A stretch of 51,210 bases of DNA from Chitinophagales bacterium (GCA_017984135.1 JAGNZZ010000005.1:1-51210), one strand, 5' to 3'; positions 8,051-18,072 are shown, counted from the first letter of the stretch. Numbers and translations: made by a program. Notes: generated by a model not told the origin, from the letters alone.

Positions 8051-11000
8051 TTAAAATTGGATTCTAAAATCAAAACCAATGCTTCTGGTTGGAGGTGTTT
8101 GGCTAAATTCCATACCTTGAACGTTACCGTTTTGACCGAATGAGTTCGATTCCGGATCTGCAAATACGTTTTCTTTAGGCAACCAAAACTTCAAGTTTCT
8201 TCCTACTAAACCAATGGAGATTGATTGGATAGGTACATTTTTCAAATATTTTTTCTCTAAAGTATAAGAAATACTTGCCTCTCTTAATTTAATGTAGCTT
8301 GCATCAATTAAATCTTGAGATTCCGGATAGCTACCTACCATTGTAAATAAGTTGGTTAATGGTGTTGTATTTGGAGAATATGTTCCATCGCCATTGTCCA
8401 CCACACTATTTGGAACCACATAAGGTTCACGTCCGTTTACCATAGAAGTTAAAGAAGTACCATTAAAGTCTCCTGCTGATTTTGTTCCAGAATAGAATTG
8501 ACCACCTTTTTTAATATCGAATTGAACATTAACAGATAAGCCTTTCCAAGACAAAGTGGATCCTAATCCAATTTTATATTTTTCTTGTGCACTACCGAAA
8601 TAGCTGTAATCAACTGCTGCAACCGGTGCACCTTGATCGTTCACCACAATGCGACCTAGAGAATCTCTCACAAAGTCTAATGCTTTAAACGTTCCAAAAG
8701 GCATACCTTCTTTTGCAACTACTTGAACGCCACCTGTATTTAATGAAATCTCTTTAGATTGGTCAGAAACTTTCACAACATTATTTTTGTTTTTAGTGAA
8801 GCTGAAATTCACTTTCCAGTCTAAGCCTGTGTTTTTGATATTTTTCAAGATATGCGCATTCACCATTAACTCATGTCCTTTATTTGTCATTTTACCTACG
8901 TTAATACTGGTAAATCTATAACCAGAAGAAGCAGGTAATTCCACATTAACAATTAAATCCTTTTCGGTTTTTTGATAATAAGAATATTCTAAGTTGATAT
9001 ACTCTTTTAAGAAAGTAATATCTGTACCTATATCCCAAGAGAATGATTTTTCCGGTTTTAACTCTGGATTACCCAAGGTATTATCCAATGTATAACCTGG
9101 AACGGTTTGACCATTTAAGCCGATAACTGGAAATTGAACTGGGAAATTTCCTTCGTTATAATCATCGAAACGTGGATTTGCTAAGAAGTAAGTAGTAGTT
9201 GCGTACGCACCTGGATCACCACCTGTAGTACCTACACTCGCTCTAATTTTCCAATAGGTCAACCATTCGTTTTGTTTGAATTTATCGTTTTTAATTAATT
9301 CTGTTGGAACAAATGCCACATCACCAGATTGGTAGAAGAAGCTATTGTTTTTAACTGGCAACGTTGAAGACCAGTCATTTCTTAAAGAGTAGTTTGCAAA
9401 GATATAGTTTTTATATCCTAAACCAGCACTTGCATATACCCCAAACAATCTTGTATGTAAACCAGCATTGTCAACGAAAGGAGTTGCGGCAGAGTTACTC
9501 AAGTCATAGAAACCTGGGATAACTAAACCGTTTTGTGTAGAGCTTTGTAAATTATTTACACGTCCATCTTGGAAATTGTAACCTGCTAACGCATTAATGT
9601 TTAAGTCTTTAATTACATTCTTATTAAAAGAAGCAATGAAATCTAACGTTAATTGATTTCTTTTATCGTACTCTTCCACATATCTACCAATACCAGCTGC
9701 AGATGAGTTTGGATAAGTAAATTTAGGAGACTCTTGTGTAATGTTGGTTAAGGTAAAGTTGGTACCAATTCTACCTAATAAAGAGATATAATCAACCGGT
9801 TTTACTTCAATTTCAGCAGAACCGATGATGTTATCAATTTTAGCATTATTGTTCTCGTTGTTCATTATATAATAAGGATTCGGAGTATAACCACCATAAT
9901 ATCCTAAGAAGTCATGGTAAATGCTATTGTAATCTCTTAGTTCGTTAATTGGAATATTTACAGCTTGTTGGATGAACGATTGATACGGTGCATTAAAGTT
10001 AGAATTACCCGCGTTGGTTACTGCACGTTGATCGATACGTGCATATTGCAAGCTGAATTTTGATGATATTTTATCGCTGAATTTAGCACTTGCATTGGCA
10101 GCGATATTATGTCTTTTATAGAATTGGTTATCGAAAATTCCGGTATTTTTTACATTGTTATAGGATAAGAAATACGTATATTTATCGGTTCCACCTTCTA
10201 CAGAAACACCCGTTTTAATTGTAGTTCCTACATTAAAAGCGTCTTCAATTTGATTTTTAATAGCTGAATATGGTCTGATTAGTTGAGAAATACCATTCGG
10301 TGTCATTACCGGTCTTGTCCATGGACGAACTACACCATCAAATGCTGGACCCCAAGAGAAGTTTTCAATTGGATCTGGTACGTTATCGTAACCTTGACCG
10401 AATTGATCTTGACGTTTTAATAAAAGATATACTTTATCAAATGTAACGCCTGTGTTTAAGGTTACGCTGAATTTTTTATCTTCTTTCGCCAAGCTTTTTC
10501 CGGATTTAGTAGTAATCATGATTACCCCATATTTACCACGAACTCCATATAAAGCAGTAGCGGCGCCACCTTTTAAAACAGTTACAGACTCAATATTATT
10601 TGGGTCGATATCTAAACCACGGTTACCAAAGTCAACGTTTTCGCCAGAATTATTTTCAAAACCATTCGCTACGTTGTTATTCACTTGAACCCCATCCACA
10701 ATAATTAATGCATTGTTACTTCCGCTAAATGAAGAAGGACCACGCACAACGATTCTGGTGGAAGCACCAGCTTGACCGGAAGCACTGTTAATTTGAAGTC
10801 CCGGTGTTTTGGCTTGTAACGCACCGAACACATCAGATGCCGTTTTGTTAAAGTCATCACTCTTTACAGTGTTCGTCGTATAACCTGTACTTCTTGATTC
10901 TCTTTTAATAGCTAAGGCTGTTACGACTACCTCATCTACAATCTTTGCATCGGAAGCCATCGCTGCATTAATGACTAATGCTAAAATAGGCTTTTCGACA

Positions 11001-11239
11001 TTGGTGTAACCCACATAAGAGAATACTAAGGTGTTCACATCTTTTGGTAACTCGAGTGTATATTTACCATCAATGTCAGTAACTGTACCTATAGTAGTAC
11101 CTTTACCTGTTACGTTTACACCTATTAGTGCTTCACCTGTGGCTGCATCTGATACAGTACCACTTAGCGAGCGATTCTGCGCATAAACTTGGACTGTAAA
11201 CAACAACCCAAGCAACCATAATAATAACGTTTTTTTCAT
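8051..11239 (-). CDS. SusC/RagA-family TonB-dependent outer-membrane transporter
   Basis: 1062-aa TonB-linked barrel that imports nutrients captured by its SusD partner. In order: a signal peptide ending VQVYA; a carboxypeptidase-regulatory-like domain (SLSGTVSDAATGEALIGVNV, residues about 23-105); the TonB box region DEVVVTALAI followed by KRESRSTGYTT; the plug domain with LQAKTPGLQINSASGQAG and the signature IIVDGVQVNN; a 22-strand-type barrel; and a C-terminal strand ending FDFRIQF with terminal Phe. It heads the operon and has a good promoter about 55 bp upstream. No glycosidase, protease or sigma/anti-sigma pair adjoins it, so the substrate is open. Confidence 0.97.
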   Translation of the reverse strand: MKKTLLLWLLGLLFTVQVYAQNRSLSGTVSDAATGEALIGVNVTGKGTTIGTVTDIDGKYTLELPKDVNTLVFSYVGYTNVEKPILALVINAAMASDAKIVDEVVVTALAIKRESRSTGYTTNTVKSDDFNKTASDVFGALQAKTPGLQINSASGQAGASTRIVVRGPSSFSGSNNALIIVDGVQVNNNVANGFENNSGENVDFGNRGLDIDPNNIESVTVLKGGAATALYGVRGKYGVIMITTKSGKSLAKEDKKFSVTLNTGVTFDKVYLLLKRQDQFGQGYDNVPDPIENFSWGPAFDGVVRPWTRPVMTPNGISQLIRPYSAIKNQIEDAFNVGTTIKTGVSVEGGTDKYTYFLSYNNVKNTGIFDNQFYKRHNIAANASAKFSDKISSKFSLQYARIDQRAVTNAGNSNFNAPYQSFIQQAVNIPINELRDYNSIYHDFLGYYGGYTPNPYYIMNNENNNAKIDNIIGSAEIEVKPVDYISLLGRIGTNFTLTNITQESPKFTYPNSSAAGIGRYVEEYDKRNQLTLDFIASFNKNVIKDLNINALAGYNFQDGRVNNLQSSTQNGLVIPGFYDLSNSAATPFVDNAGLHTRLFGVYASAGLGYKNYIFANYSLRNDWSSTLPVKNNSFFYQSGDVAFVPTELIKNDKFKQNEWLTYWKIRASVGTTGGDPGAYATTTYFLANPRFDDYNEGNFPVQFPVIGLNGQTVPGYTLDNTLGNPELKPEKSFSWDIGTDITFLKEYINLEYSYYQKTEKDLIVNVELPASSGYRFTSINVGKMTNKGHELMVNAHILKNIKNTGLDWKVNFSFTKNKNNVVKVSDQSKEISLNTGGVQVVAKEGMPFGTFKALDFVRDSLGRIVVNDQGAPVAAVDYSYFGSAQEKYKIGLGSTLSWKGLSVNVQFDIKKGGQFYSGTKSAGDFNGTSLTSMVNGREPYVVPNSVVDNGDGTYSPNTTPLTNLFTMVGSYPESQDLIDASYIKLREASISYTLEKKYLKNVPIQSISIGLVGRNLKFWLPKENVFADPESNSFGQNGNVQGMEFSQTPPTRSIGFDFRIQF

Positions 11240-11294
11240 AAAGACTAACTGGTTTTGTTAATAATTCTTAAAGAAGTTAATGTATGTTAAGGTG

Positions 11295-11324
11295 CAATAT
11301 TACTACAATTTTTTAAAGAAACAA
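11295..11324 (-). promoter_or_regulatory. Promoter of the SusC/SusD operon
   Basis: On the minus strand TTG (11322-11324) and TAATATTG (11295-11302) are separated by 19 bp, close to the Bacteroidota -33/-7 consensus TTG...TAnnTTTG. The predicted leader before the SusC-like ATG is about 50 nt. The spacer 11240-11489 holds nothing else recognisable. Confidence 0.65.
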
Positions 11325-11489
11325 GGTTTTTTTAAGAATTTTTAATGGCTTTTAGTAACATAGACGTAAAATACCTAAATTCAGTTGCTTACAATATTGA
11401 GCCAAATCAATATATTACAATTTTTGCTTATTTAATAAGGCTTAAACTTAAAGTTAATCCTCTATTATGCAATGTCATTTAGGATTCCA

Positions 11490-12614
11490 TTAGTAAGTAA
11501 TGACTTGCTCTTCGATGCATTCCGGTATTTGTCGGAATTCATATTGTTGGTTGCGTAATTTAGGTTCAAATCCTGCGTCAATAATGGCTTGTTGTATGCT
11601 TTTGGATGTAAATCGATGCGGTGCTCCGGCAGCAGAAACTACATTTTCTTCTATCATAATAGAACCAAAGTCGTTCGCACCGGCACGCAAACACAATTGA
11701 GCAATATTTTTTCCTACCGTAAGCCAAGAAGCTTGTATGTTTTTTATATTGGGCAGCATTATTCTGGAGATGGCTAACATACGGATGTATTCATCGCCAT
11801 TTACTTGATTGCGGATGTTCCGCATTTTTTTCAATAAGGTACCTTCGTCTTGATATGGCCAAGGAATAAATGCCAAGAAGCCTTTGGCATCTGCTGGTTT
11901 TTCACTTTGTACTTGACGAATCCACGATAGATGTTCCATGCGTTCGTGAATGGTTTCGATGTGGCCGAACATCATAGTGGCTGAAGTGGTTATGTATAGT
12001 TGGTGTGCACATCGCATAATATTTAACCATTCTTCACCGCTGCATTTTCCTTTTGCTAATAGGCGACGGACTCTATCATTTAAGATTTCTGCACCAGCGC
12101 CTGGCAAGGAATCCATTCCTGCAATTTTCAACGCTGTTAATACTTCTGTATGACTTAATCCTTCTAATTTACAGATATGTGCTATTTCCGGTGGTCCTAA
12201 GGCATGTAAGCGTATTTCAGGAAAGATTTTTTTTAAAGAGGAAAATAAATCTACATAAAATTTCAATCCCAAATCCGGATGATGGCCACCTTGTAACAGT
12301 AATTGGTCGCCACCGTAACGAATGGTTTCTTCAATTTTGACTTTGTAGGTTTCTATATCGGTGATGTATGCTTCTTCGTGTCCAGGTTTTCTATAAAAAT
12401 TACAGAACTTACAATTGGCCACGCAAACATTGGTTGTATTTACGTTTCTATCTATTTGCCAGGTAACAATATTATCGGGTTTTTGTATTAAACGCAATTG
12501 ATGTGCAATGCTCATGAGTTCGGCTGTGGGTGCCTGTTCGAACAAGAAAACACCTTCCTCTATTGATAGCCATTCAAAATTTAATGCCTTTTTGTATAAG
12601 TCTGATAATTGCAT
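11490..12614 (-). CDS. mqnC: Cyclic dehypoxanthinyl futalosine synthase (menaquinone, futalosine route)
   Basis: Radical-SAM enzyme that cyclises dehypoxanthine futalosine in the alternative menaquinone pathway. The 374-aa protein has the cluster motif CVANCKFCNFYR (Cys64, Cys68, Cys71, the CX3CX2C form). It is followed by GGDQLLLQGGHHPDLGL, LHALGPPEIAHICK, and DSLPGAGAEILNDRVR, all typical of MqnC. The start at 12614 is preferred over an upstream in-frame ATG at 12686, because the family begins about there and a promoter with TTG-N20-TAACTTTG lies at 12629-12659, inside the longer version. No other menaquinone gene is near, so the pathway genes are scattered. It is divergent from the M16 pair. 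Confidence 0.93.
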   Translation of the reverse strand: MQLSDLYKKALNFEWLSIEEGVFLFEQAPTAELMSIAHQLRLIQKPDNIVTWQIDRNVNTTNVCVANCKFCNFYRKPGHEEAYITDIETYKVKIEETIRYGGDQLLLQGGHHPDLGLKFYVDLFSSLKKIFPEIRLHALGPPEIAHICKLEGLSHTEVLTALKIAGMDSLPGAGAEILNDRVRRLLAKGKCSGEEWLNIMRCAHQLYITTSATMMFGHIETIHERMEHLSWIRQVQSEKPADAKGFLAFIPWPYQDEGTLLKKMRNIRNQVNGDEYIRMLAISRIMLPNIKNIQASWLTVGKNIAQLCLRAGANDFGSIMIEENVVSAAGAPHRFTSKSIQQAIIDAGFEPKLRNQQYEFRQIPECIEEQVITY

Positions 12615-12628
12615 AGTAAAAGAAAATA

Positions 12629-12659
12629 CAAAGTTACATTTTAAAAAGTACGTCTGCAA
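12629..12659 (-). promoter_or_regulatory. Promoter of mqnC
   Basis: Minus strand: TTG (12657-12659), 20-bp spacer, TAACTTTG (12629-12636), a full Bacteroidota -33/-7 match. It lies 14 nt before the chosen mqnC ATG and decides that start against the upstream ATG at 12686. Confidence 0.75.
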
Positions 12660-12686
12660 GATGAATGCCGTTTCATCCTCATCCAT

Positions 12687-12718
12687 TTGAACTATATCAA
12701 CATAAAACTGTATTTTCG
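12687..12718 (+). promoter_or_regulatory. Promoter of the M16 peptidase pair
   Basis: TTG (12687-12689), 21-bp spacer, TATTTTCG (12711-12718; one base off TAnnTTTG). The -7 box ends 4 nt before the ATG at 12723, so transcription should begin at or next to the start codon. It is back-to-back with the mqnC promoter. Confidence 0.65.
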
Positions 12719-12722
12719 CAGC

Positions 12723-13970
12723 ATGATTGACTATTCTAAAGAAATCTTAGAAAATGGATTAACCATCCTTCATCATTATGATGAAACAACGCCATTTGTA
12801 GTGGTGAATACTTTGTATCATGTTGGTGCTAAAGATGAAGACGAACAGAAAACCGGATTTGCACATTTGTTTGAGCATTTAATGTTTAGTGGTAGTAAAC
12901 ACTTTAAAGATTTTGACAAACCTTTGCAAGAAGCTGGCGGCGAAAACAATGCTTTTACCAATAATGATTATACCAATTATTACGATATTGTTCCAGCAAT
13001 AAATATTGAAACACCATTAGCTTTAGAAGCAGATAGAATGCTGCATTTAAACATCAATAAAAAAAGTTTAGACGTGCAACGCAAAGTAGTGTGTGAAGAG
13101 TTTAAAGAAAATTACATCAATCAACCATACGGAAATGCATGGCATATTTTAAGAGAAATGGTGTACTCACAACATCCTTACAAGTGGCCAACCATAGGCA
13201 AAGAATTAAAGCATATTGAAAATGCTACCTTGGAAGATGTTCAAGCCTTTTACAACACCTATTACCAACCTAAAAATGCCATTTTAGTTATTGCTGGAAA
13301 TATTGAAAAGAATAATGCTCTGCAATTGTGTGAAAAATATTTTACATCTACAAAAAATAGCGATTGCATTCACCATACATTTACTGAACCAATACAAACA
13401 ACGGCTACTCAAAAAACAATACAAGAAGAAGTACCCTTGAATGCCATTTATATTGCTTTTAAAATGTGTGATCGCTTACATCCGGATTATTATGTGGCAG
13501 ACATCACTTCTGATATATTAGCAAATGGAACATCTTCTCGTTTGCATCAGCGATTGGTGAAAGAAGCGAAAGCATTTGTAGATATGGATGCCTATATCAC
13601 CGCTAGTAATGATATTGGCATGTTTGTGTTTGAAGGCAAGGTTTCAGAAGGATATGATGTGTATCATGCGGAGCAATTAGTTTGGAAAGAAATCGAACAG
13701 ATTAAACAAGATTTGGTGCCAGAAAAGGAATTGCAAAAATGCAAAAACAAAGTGTTGACCTATCAGAATTTTTCTGAGTCCAGCTTGCTGAACAGAGCCA
13801 TCAGTTTGGCATACTATGAATTGTTGGGTAATGCCAATTTAATTAACGAAGAAGAACAGCATTATGAGGCCATTCAAACAACGGACATACAACGCTTTGC
13901 GAAAGCAACCTTTGACAAAGAAAAAAGCAATACTTTATATTATTTGAAAAAAGATTATCTAACAAAATGA
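12723..13970 (+). CDS. M16 family zinc metallopeptidase (catalytic partner)
   Basis: 415-aa pitrilysin/processing-peptidase-like protein. The inverted zinc motif HLFEH (His48, Glu51, His52) is intact, and the distal zinc ligand is Glu129 in CEEFKENY, at the family spacing. Substrate-binding half motifs follow (YYQPKNAILVIAGNI). The ATG at 12723 is chosen because an upstream in-frame ATG (12687) lies inside the promoter. The next gene overlaps it by 4 nt (ATGA) and encodes an M16 protein without the zinc motif, so the two probably form a heterodimer as in bacterial M16B pairs. No clear signal peptide is seen, so the compartment is uncertain. Confidence 0.92.
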   Translation: MIDYSKEILENGLTILHHYDETTPFVVVNTLYHVGAKDEDEQKTGFAHLFEHLMFSGSKHFKDFDKPLQEAGGENNAFTNNDYTNYYDIVPAINIETPLALEADRMLHLNINKKSLDVQRKVVCEEFKENYINQPYGNAWHILREMVYSQHPYKWPTIGKELKHIENATLEDVQAFYNTYYQPKNAILVIAGNIEKNNALQLCEKYFTSTKNSDCIHHTFTEPIQTTATQKTIQEEVPLNAIYIAFKMCDRLHPDYYVADITSDILANGTSSRLHQRLVKEAKAFVDMDAYITASNDIGMFVFEGKVSEGYDVYHAEQLVWKEIEQIKQDLVPEKELQKCKNKVLTYQNFSESSLLNRAISLAYYELLGNANLINEEEQHYEAIQTTDIQRFAKATFDKEKSNTLYYLKKDYLTK

Positions 13971-15229
13971 TTTCACCAATTATACACTCGATAGAAGAAA
14001 TTAAATTTCCAAAACCTGAATTGATAACACTTCACAATCAAATTCAATTATATGGATTTAATGGTTCAAAAAATGATATTCTACGTATTGATTTAGTATT
14101 TGATTCTGGAAAATGGACGGAACCAGCACCACATATTGCTGAGGCAGTAGCAAAGTTATTTAAAAGTGGCACATCCAAATTATCCTCTTTCGAAATAAAT
14201 GAACAAATTGACTTTTATGGAACCACTTTAAAATGCAGTGCAGGCTATAATACTTTTACCATATCGGTTTATTGTATGCATCGGTTTTTAGAGCCTTCGT
14301 TGCAATTACTACAAACTTGTTTAACTGAAATTATCTTTCCGGAACACGAAATCGAATTAATGCAAAAAAATGCTATTTCGAAACTCAAAGTAAACTTGGA
14401 AAAGAATGATTTTATTGCATCTGCTGAATTTAAAAAATTACTTTTTGGAAATGCTCATCCTTATGGTTATGCATACAATGAAGCAAATATCAAAAACATT
14501 ACACAAAAATTATTAGTTCAATTTTATACGCAAGATATTCATCCTTCCAATTGTACCGTTTTTATTGCAGGAAAATATGGCGAAAAAGAACTCGAACTCA
14601 TTAATCAATATATTGGAAAATGGTCAACTAAAAATGAATATAAAAAACAAGATTTAATTTTTACATCTACGTTGACCAATCAAAAAAAACATCCAATCAA
14701 AAAAGAAAAATCGGTACAAGCATCCATTATTATTGGAAAAGAGTTTATTCATAAAAAACATCACGACTACGCTGCGTTTACTTTGTTGAATACTCTTTTT
14801 GGTGCCTATTTTGGCTCTCGATTAATGAGTAATATTCGAGAAGAAAAAGGATTAACGTATGGTATTTATTCTAGCTTATCTACATTAAAAAATACTGGCA
14901 TATTGGCTATCCAAACCGATACCAATTTAGAAAATTTGGAACTTTGTTTGCAGGAAATATATTTTGAAATGCAACGTTTACAAGATGAAAGCATTCCTGA
15001 ACAAGAAATCACCTTAGCCCGAAATTATCTATTGGGAAAATATTTAGGCAGAACAGATGGTGTTTTCAACCAAATTGATGTTTTTAAAAGTTATTTTGTG
15101 GAAGGCATCGATATTAACAAATTTGAAGAATTTGTATCCATTATTAAGCAAACAAATGCTGTAACTTTACAGCAATTAGCTCAACAGTATTTACAAAAGG
15201 AAAGCATGGTAGAAGTGGTTGTAGGTTAA
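13967..15229 (+). CDS. M16 family protein, non-catalytic partner
   Basis: 420-aa M16 homologue that lacks the HXXEH motif; the aligned stretch reads APHIAEAVAKLF. The C-terminal half retains the substrate-binding dyad region (RLMSNIREEKGLTYGIYSSLS). Such zinc-less subunits pair with a catalytic M16 subunit to close the chamber. It is translationally coupled to the upstream catalytic gene through an ATGA overlap, which supports a 1:1 complex. The division of labour is known for the family; that these two act together is inferred from the coupling. Confidence 0.9.
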   Translation: MISPIIHSIEEIKFPKPELITLHNQIQLYGFNGSKNDILRIDLVFDSGKWTEPAPHIAEAVAKLFKSGTSKLSSFEINEQIDFYGTTLKCSAGYNTFTISVYCMHRFLEPSLQLLQTCLTEIIFPEHEIELMQKNAISKLKVNLEKNDFIASAEFKKLLFGNAHPYGYAYNEANIKNITQKLLVQFYTQDIHPSNCTVFIAGKYGEKELELINQYIGKWSTKNEYKKQDLIFTSTLTNQKKHPIKKEKSVQASIIIGKEFIHKKHHDYAAFTLLNTLFGAYFGSRLMSNIREEKGLTYGIYSSLSTLKNTGILAIQTDTNLENLELCLQEIYFEMQRLQDESIPEQEITLARNYLLGKYLGRTDGVFNQIDVFKSYFVEGIDINKFEEFVSIIKQTNAVTLQQLAQQYLQKESMVEVVVG

Positions 15230-15301
15230 TAAAATTGATAGGAAAAAATAAACATGAAATATAGCAAAACAACATTTAAGCTTACCTCTTTCCATTTAAA
15301 A

Positions 15302-17128
15302 ATGAAATTCATTTTTGTTTGCTTATTTTGTTCCATTTTAAACATACAAGCACAAACAGAATTTGAACCACCAAAACTAACTTGTGTACGTTCCATTGCT
15401 AGTCAAACTGAATTAAATTGGGATTTACCATTGAGCGCCAATCCATGTTTTAGTGCGTATGAAATTTATGCTTCTAATGGCAATAAAAATGGTCCATACA
15501 GTTTACAAGCTAGTGTAAACAATCCTACACAAACCAGTATCACGATTAATTTAAGTACTGGCAATCCACCTTTTTATTATTTCTATATCGTCCATCGAGG
15601 TACATGCAATAATCCATCACCCATACCCAAAAAAACATCGGATACTTTGTTTAGTGACAAGCCCACATCCGTTGCGATTAAAAAAGTAACGGTCATCAAT
15701 AATCAAATTCATGTGCACTGGGAAGCATCGACCAGTCCGGAAGTTATTGGATATTTTATTTACAACAATGCCGATGGTTCTTCCGGCGGATTTAATAATC
15801 CGGATACGGTTTATGGAAAAAACACCACTACTTTTATCGATAATTTTCACCATCCAAAAAGTGCGCCGATTACGTATGCCATTCGTGCTTTTTATAGTTG
15901 CCAATCGGCCTTGCCTAATTTTTTAGAAGGCAGCATTACGCCACCAGATAAACGTCATTCTTCTATTCGTGTGAACAACCAAACGCCACCAGATTCTTGC
16001 AGTCAATCCGTTTCTATCAATTGGTCGCCCTATTTGGTTGGCACTTCTTCTGATAGTGTACTCAATTATGAAATTCAAACCAACAACAACCATGCTGGAT
16101 TTCATACTCAAGCAAGCGTTGCTAAAACTACAAACAATCACATTGTTCAACAAATTCCGTATTTAGTAGATTATTGCATCCGCATCAAAGCCAATTTAAT
16201 TTCAGGCGATTCGTCCTTTTCAAATGAATTGTGTTTCGATAGTTTGCGCATCGTTCAAACACCCAAAACCGATTACATTCGTTTTATTTCCATTGAAAAT
16301 GGAAATATGGTTATCGAATATGTGAAAGATACTTTGGCTTCGCCACCCAATGGAAATCCTATCTTGTACAGAAGTGCAGATGGACTTGTATTTACACCTT
16401 TAAACAATACACCAATATTTGAAGATGAAACAAGAAGCATTTATCAGGACAATGCTAGCACAGAAATTAATCCAGCCAATAATTCGTTTACTTATATGGT
16501 GCGTTTGAACATGTCGTGTGGCAATACGCATTTTTCTGATACTGCCACCACTTTGCGTGTAGGCTTAAGTGACAAAGGCAACAATAAAGCCGTATTAACT
16601 TGGACTGGATTTGAAGTTCAAAATATACAATTTCAAAATTTTGTTTTAGAGAAAATAGTTGGCATTGATACCAATATTATAGGCACTTACAACCGAAATG
16701 AAATCAGCTATACCGAAAATCAGTTGTTTGATTATCGATTAGATTCTATTGATGAAGTTTGCTATCGGGTAACCGCCAATTATTTCAACAACAATGACAA
16801 TGCACCACGTACCTTATTACAAAGTCATTCAAATATTGTTTGCATACAGCCTGTTCCTAAAGCATTTGTGCCACAAGCATTTGCACCAGAAGGTAATAAT
16901 AAAACGTTCAAACCATTTTTGATTTATGCTATTGCCGATAATTATTCGTTTCAAATTTACGACAGGTGGTATCATTTAATTTACACCACCAATAATCAGA
17001 ATGATAGTTGGGATGGCACTTTTAAAGGTGCTCCTGCGCCATTAGATGGTTATTTATATGTCGTAAAATTTAGAGGTAAAAACGGACAAGATTACGAATC
17101 CAAAGGAACGGTGATGCTGGTTCGATAA
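15302..17128 (+). CDS. Secreted Fn3-like protein with gliding-motility-type C-terminal sorting domain
   Basis: 608-aa exported protein. A signal peptide (MKFIFVCLFCSILNIQAQ) is followed by several fibronectin-III-like beta-sandwich repeats. The C-terminus is a CHU_C/gliding-motility-associated domain (FVPQAFAPEGNNKTFKPF, IYDRWYHLIYTTNNQNDSWDG, PAPLDGYLYVVKF, GTVMLVR). This type B signal sends cargo through the type IX secretion system to the cell surface. An in-frame ATG at 15254 would add 16 residues; 15302 is chosen for its clean signal peptide. It lies 72 bp after the M16 pair and could be co-transcribed. The ligand is unknown; adhesion is only a guess. Confidence 0.85.
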   Translation: MKFIFVCLFCSILNIQAQTEFEPPKLTCVRSIASQTELNWDLPLSANPCFSAYEIYASNGNKNGPYSLQASVNNPTQTSITINLSTGNPPFYYFYIVHRGTCNNPSPIPKKTSDTLFSDKPTSVAIKKVTVINNQIHVHWEASTSPEVIGYFIYNNADGSSGGFNNPDTVYGKNTTTFIDNFHHPKSAPITYAIRAFYSCQSALPNFLEGSITPPDKRHSSIRVNNQTPPDSCSQSVSINWSPYLVGTSSDSVLNYEIQTNNNHAGFHTQASVAKTTNNHIVQQIPYLVDYCIRIKANLISGDSSFSNELCFDSLRIVQTPKTDYIRFISIENGNMVIEYVKDTLASPPNGNPILYRSADGLVFTPLNNTPIFEDETRSIYQDNASTEINPANNSFTYMVRLNMSCGNTHFSDTATTLRVGLSDKGNNKAVLTWTGFEVQNIQFQNFVLEKIVGIDTNIIGTYNRNEISYTENQLFDYRLDSIDEVCYRVTANYFNNNDNAPRTLLQSHSNIVCIQPVPKAFVPQAFAPEGNNKTFKPFLIYAIADNYSFQIYDRWYHLIYTTNNQNDSWDGTFKGAPAPLDGYLYVVKFRGKNGQDYESKGTVMLVR

Positions 17129-17142
17129 TGCAGCAAAAAATA

Positions 17143-18072
17143 TTAAGCCGGAATTTTTACATCAAAAATTTGTTTCGCTTTATTGTATAAATTATAATCA
17201 CGAATCCATGGATTGTAAAAACGTAGCAACTTATAAGAAATATTATTTTCTTTGGCAAATGCAATCCAATTTACCGAGCTGTTTACTTGCACCAATTTAA
17301 AATTTAATTCAGGATATACATCCTCTGTCATTAAATAATATCCAAAATCTTTTGGGTTTTGATGGATGATTTTTAATGCCAAAATTCGTTGCACATACCT
17401 ACTTGTTTCTGAATTTAAAAATAAATTATAATATGATGTTTCACCTTGAAGGTTTTGTTGTTTATTAATGCCGGCTGTTCCCATATTATAACCAGCTGCT
17501 GCGGCCGTCCAGGAGCCTGATTTTTCTTTGGCATCCCGTAAGTAGCTACAAGCGGCTCGTGTCGATTTTTCTAAATTATATCGTTCATCTACTTCGCTAT
17601 TTATAGTCAAACCATACAATTTTCCGGTGCTGGTCATAAATTGCCAAAAGCCTGATGCACCTGCCGATGAAATGGCATTGTCCAATGCACTTTCTGCCAT
17701 ACATAAATATTTAAAATCATCGGGAATATTTTCTTCTTTCAAAATTTTTTCAATGATAGGAAACCAACGATGTGCTCTTTTTAACATGATAATTGTTGAA
17801 GATTGCCAATAGGCATTTACGGTAAGTTCTCTATCTAAACGTTCACGCACTTCTAAATCGTCTACAGGAACTGGTTCGCCGGCAAATTGTAGGTTTTCCG
17901 GAATTTTAACAGCAAACGTGGTTTGTACCGGAAGCGATAAGTTTTCGCTTTTAGTCCCATTTTTTACGAAAGGAAAATAGAGGTTGGAATGGATATCATC
18001 AGCATTTAAAAACAAGATTAATACAATAATTAAACCAACAGCTAATCCAAAATATTTAAAGGTATTCTTCAT
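17143..18072 (-). CDS. Membrane-anchored lytic transglycosylase (MltD-like, SLT domain)
   Basis: 309-aa protein that cleaves peptidoglycan glycan strands. One N-terminal membrane segment (YFGLAVGLIIVLILFL) is followed by a GH23/SLT domain at about 100-230: catalytic Glu127 in LCMAESALDNAISSAGASGFWQFM and the downstream AAAAGYNMGTAGI motif. The last 50 residues (VNSSVNWIAFAKENNISYKLLRFYNPWI) look like a single degenerate LysM-type wall-binding module. The gene is convergent with the T9SS-type protein (14 bp between stops). The pairing of SLT and LysM-like parts is as in MltD, although it is shorter than E. coli MltD. Confidence 0.88.
   Translation of the reverse strand: MKNTFKYFGLAVGLIIVLILFLNADDIHSNLYFPFVKNGTKSENLSLPVQTTFAVKIPENLQFAGEPVPVDDLEVRERLDRELTVNAYWQSSTIIMLKRAHRWFPIIEKILKEENIPDDFKYLCMAESALDNAISSAGASGFWQFMTSTGKLYGLTINSEVDERYNLEKSTRAACSYLRDAKEKSGSWTAAAAGYNMGTAGINKQQNLQGETSYYNLFLNSETSRYVQRILALKIIHQNPKDFGYYLMTEDVYPELNFKLVQVNSSVNWIAFAKENNISYKLLRFYNPWIRDYNLYNKAKQIFDVKIPA

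Noticed and set aside
12615..12686. Longer MqnC starting at 12686
   Set aside because: The extra 24 residues cover the -33/-7 promoter of the gene and do not belong to the family.
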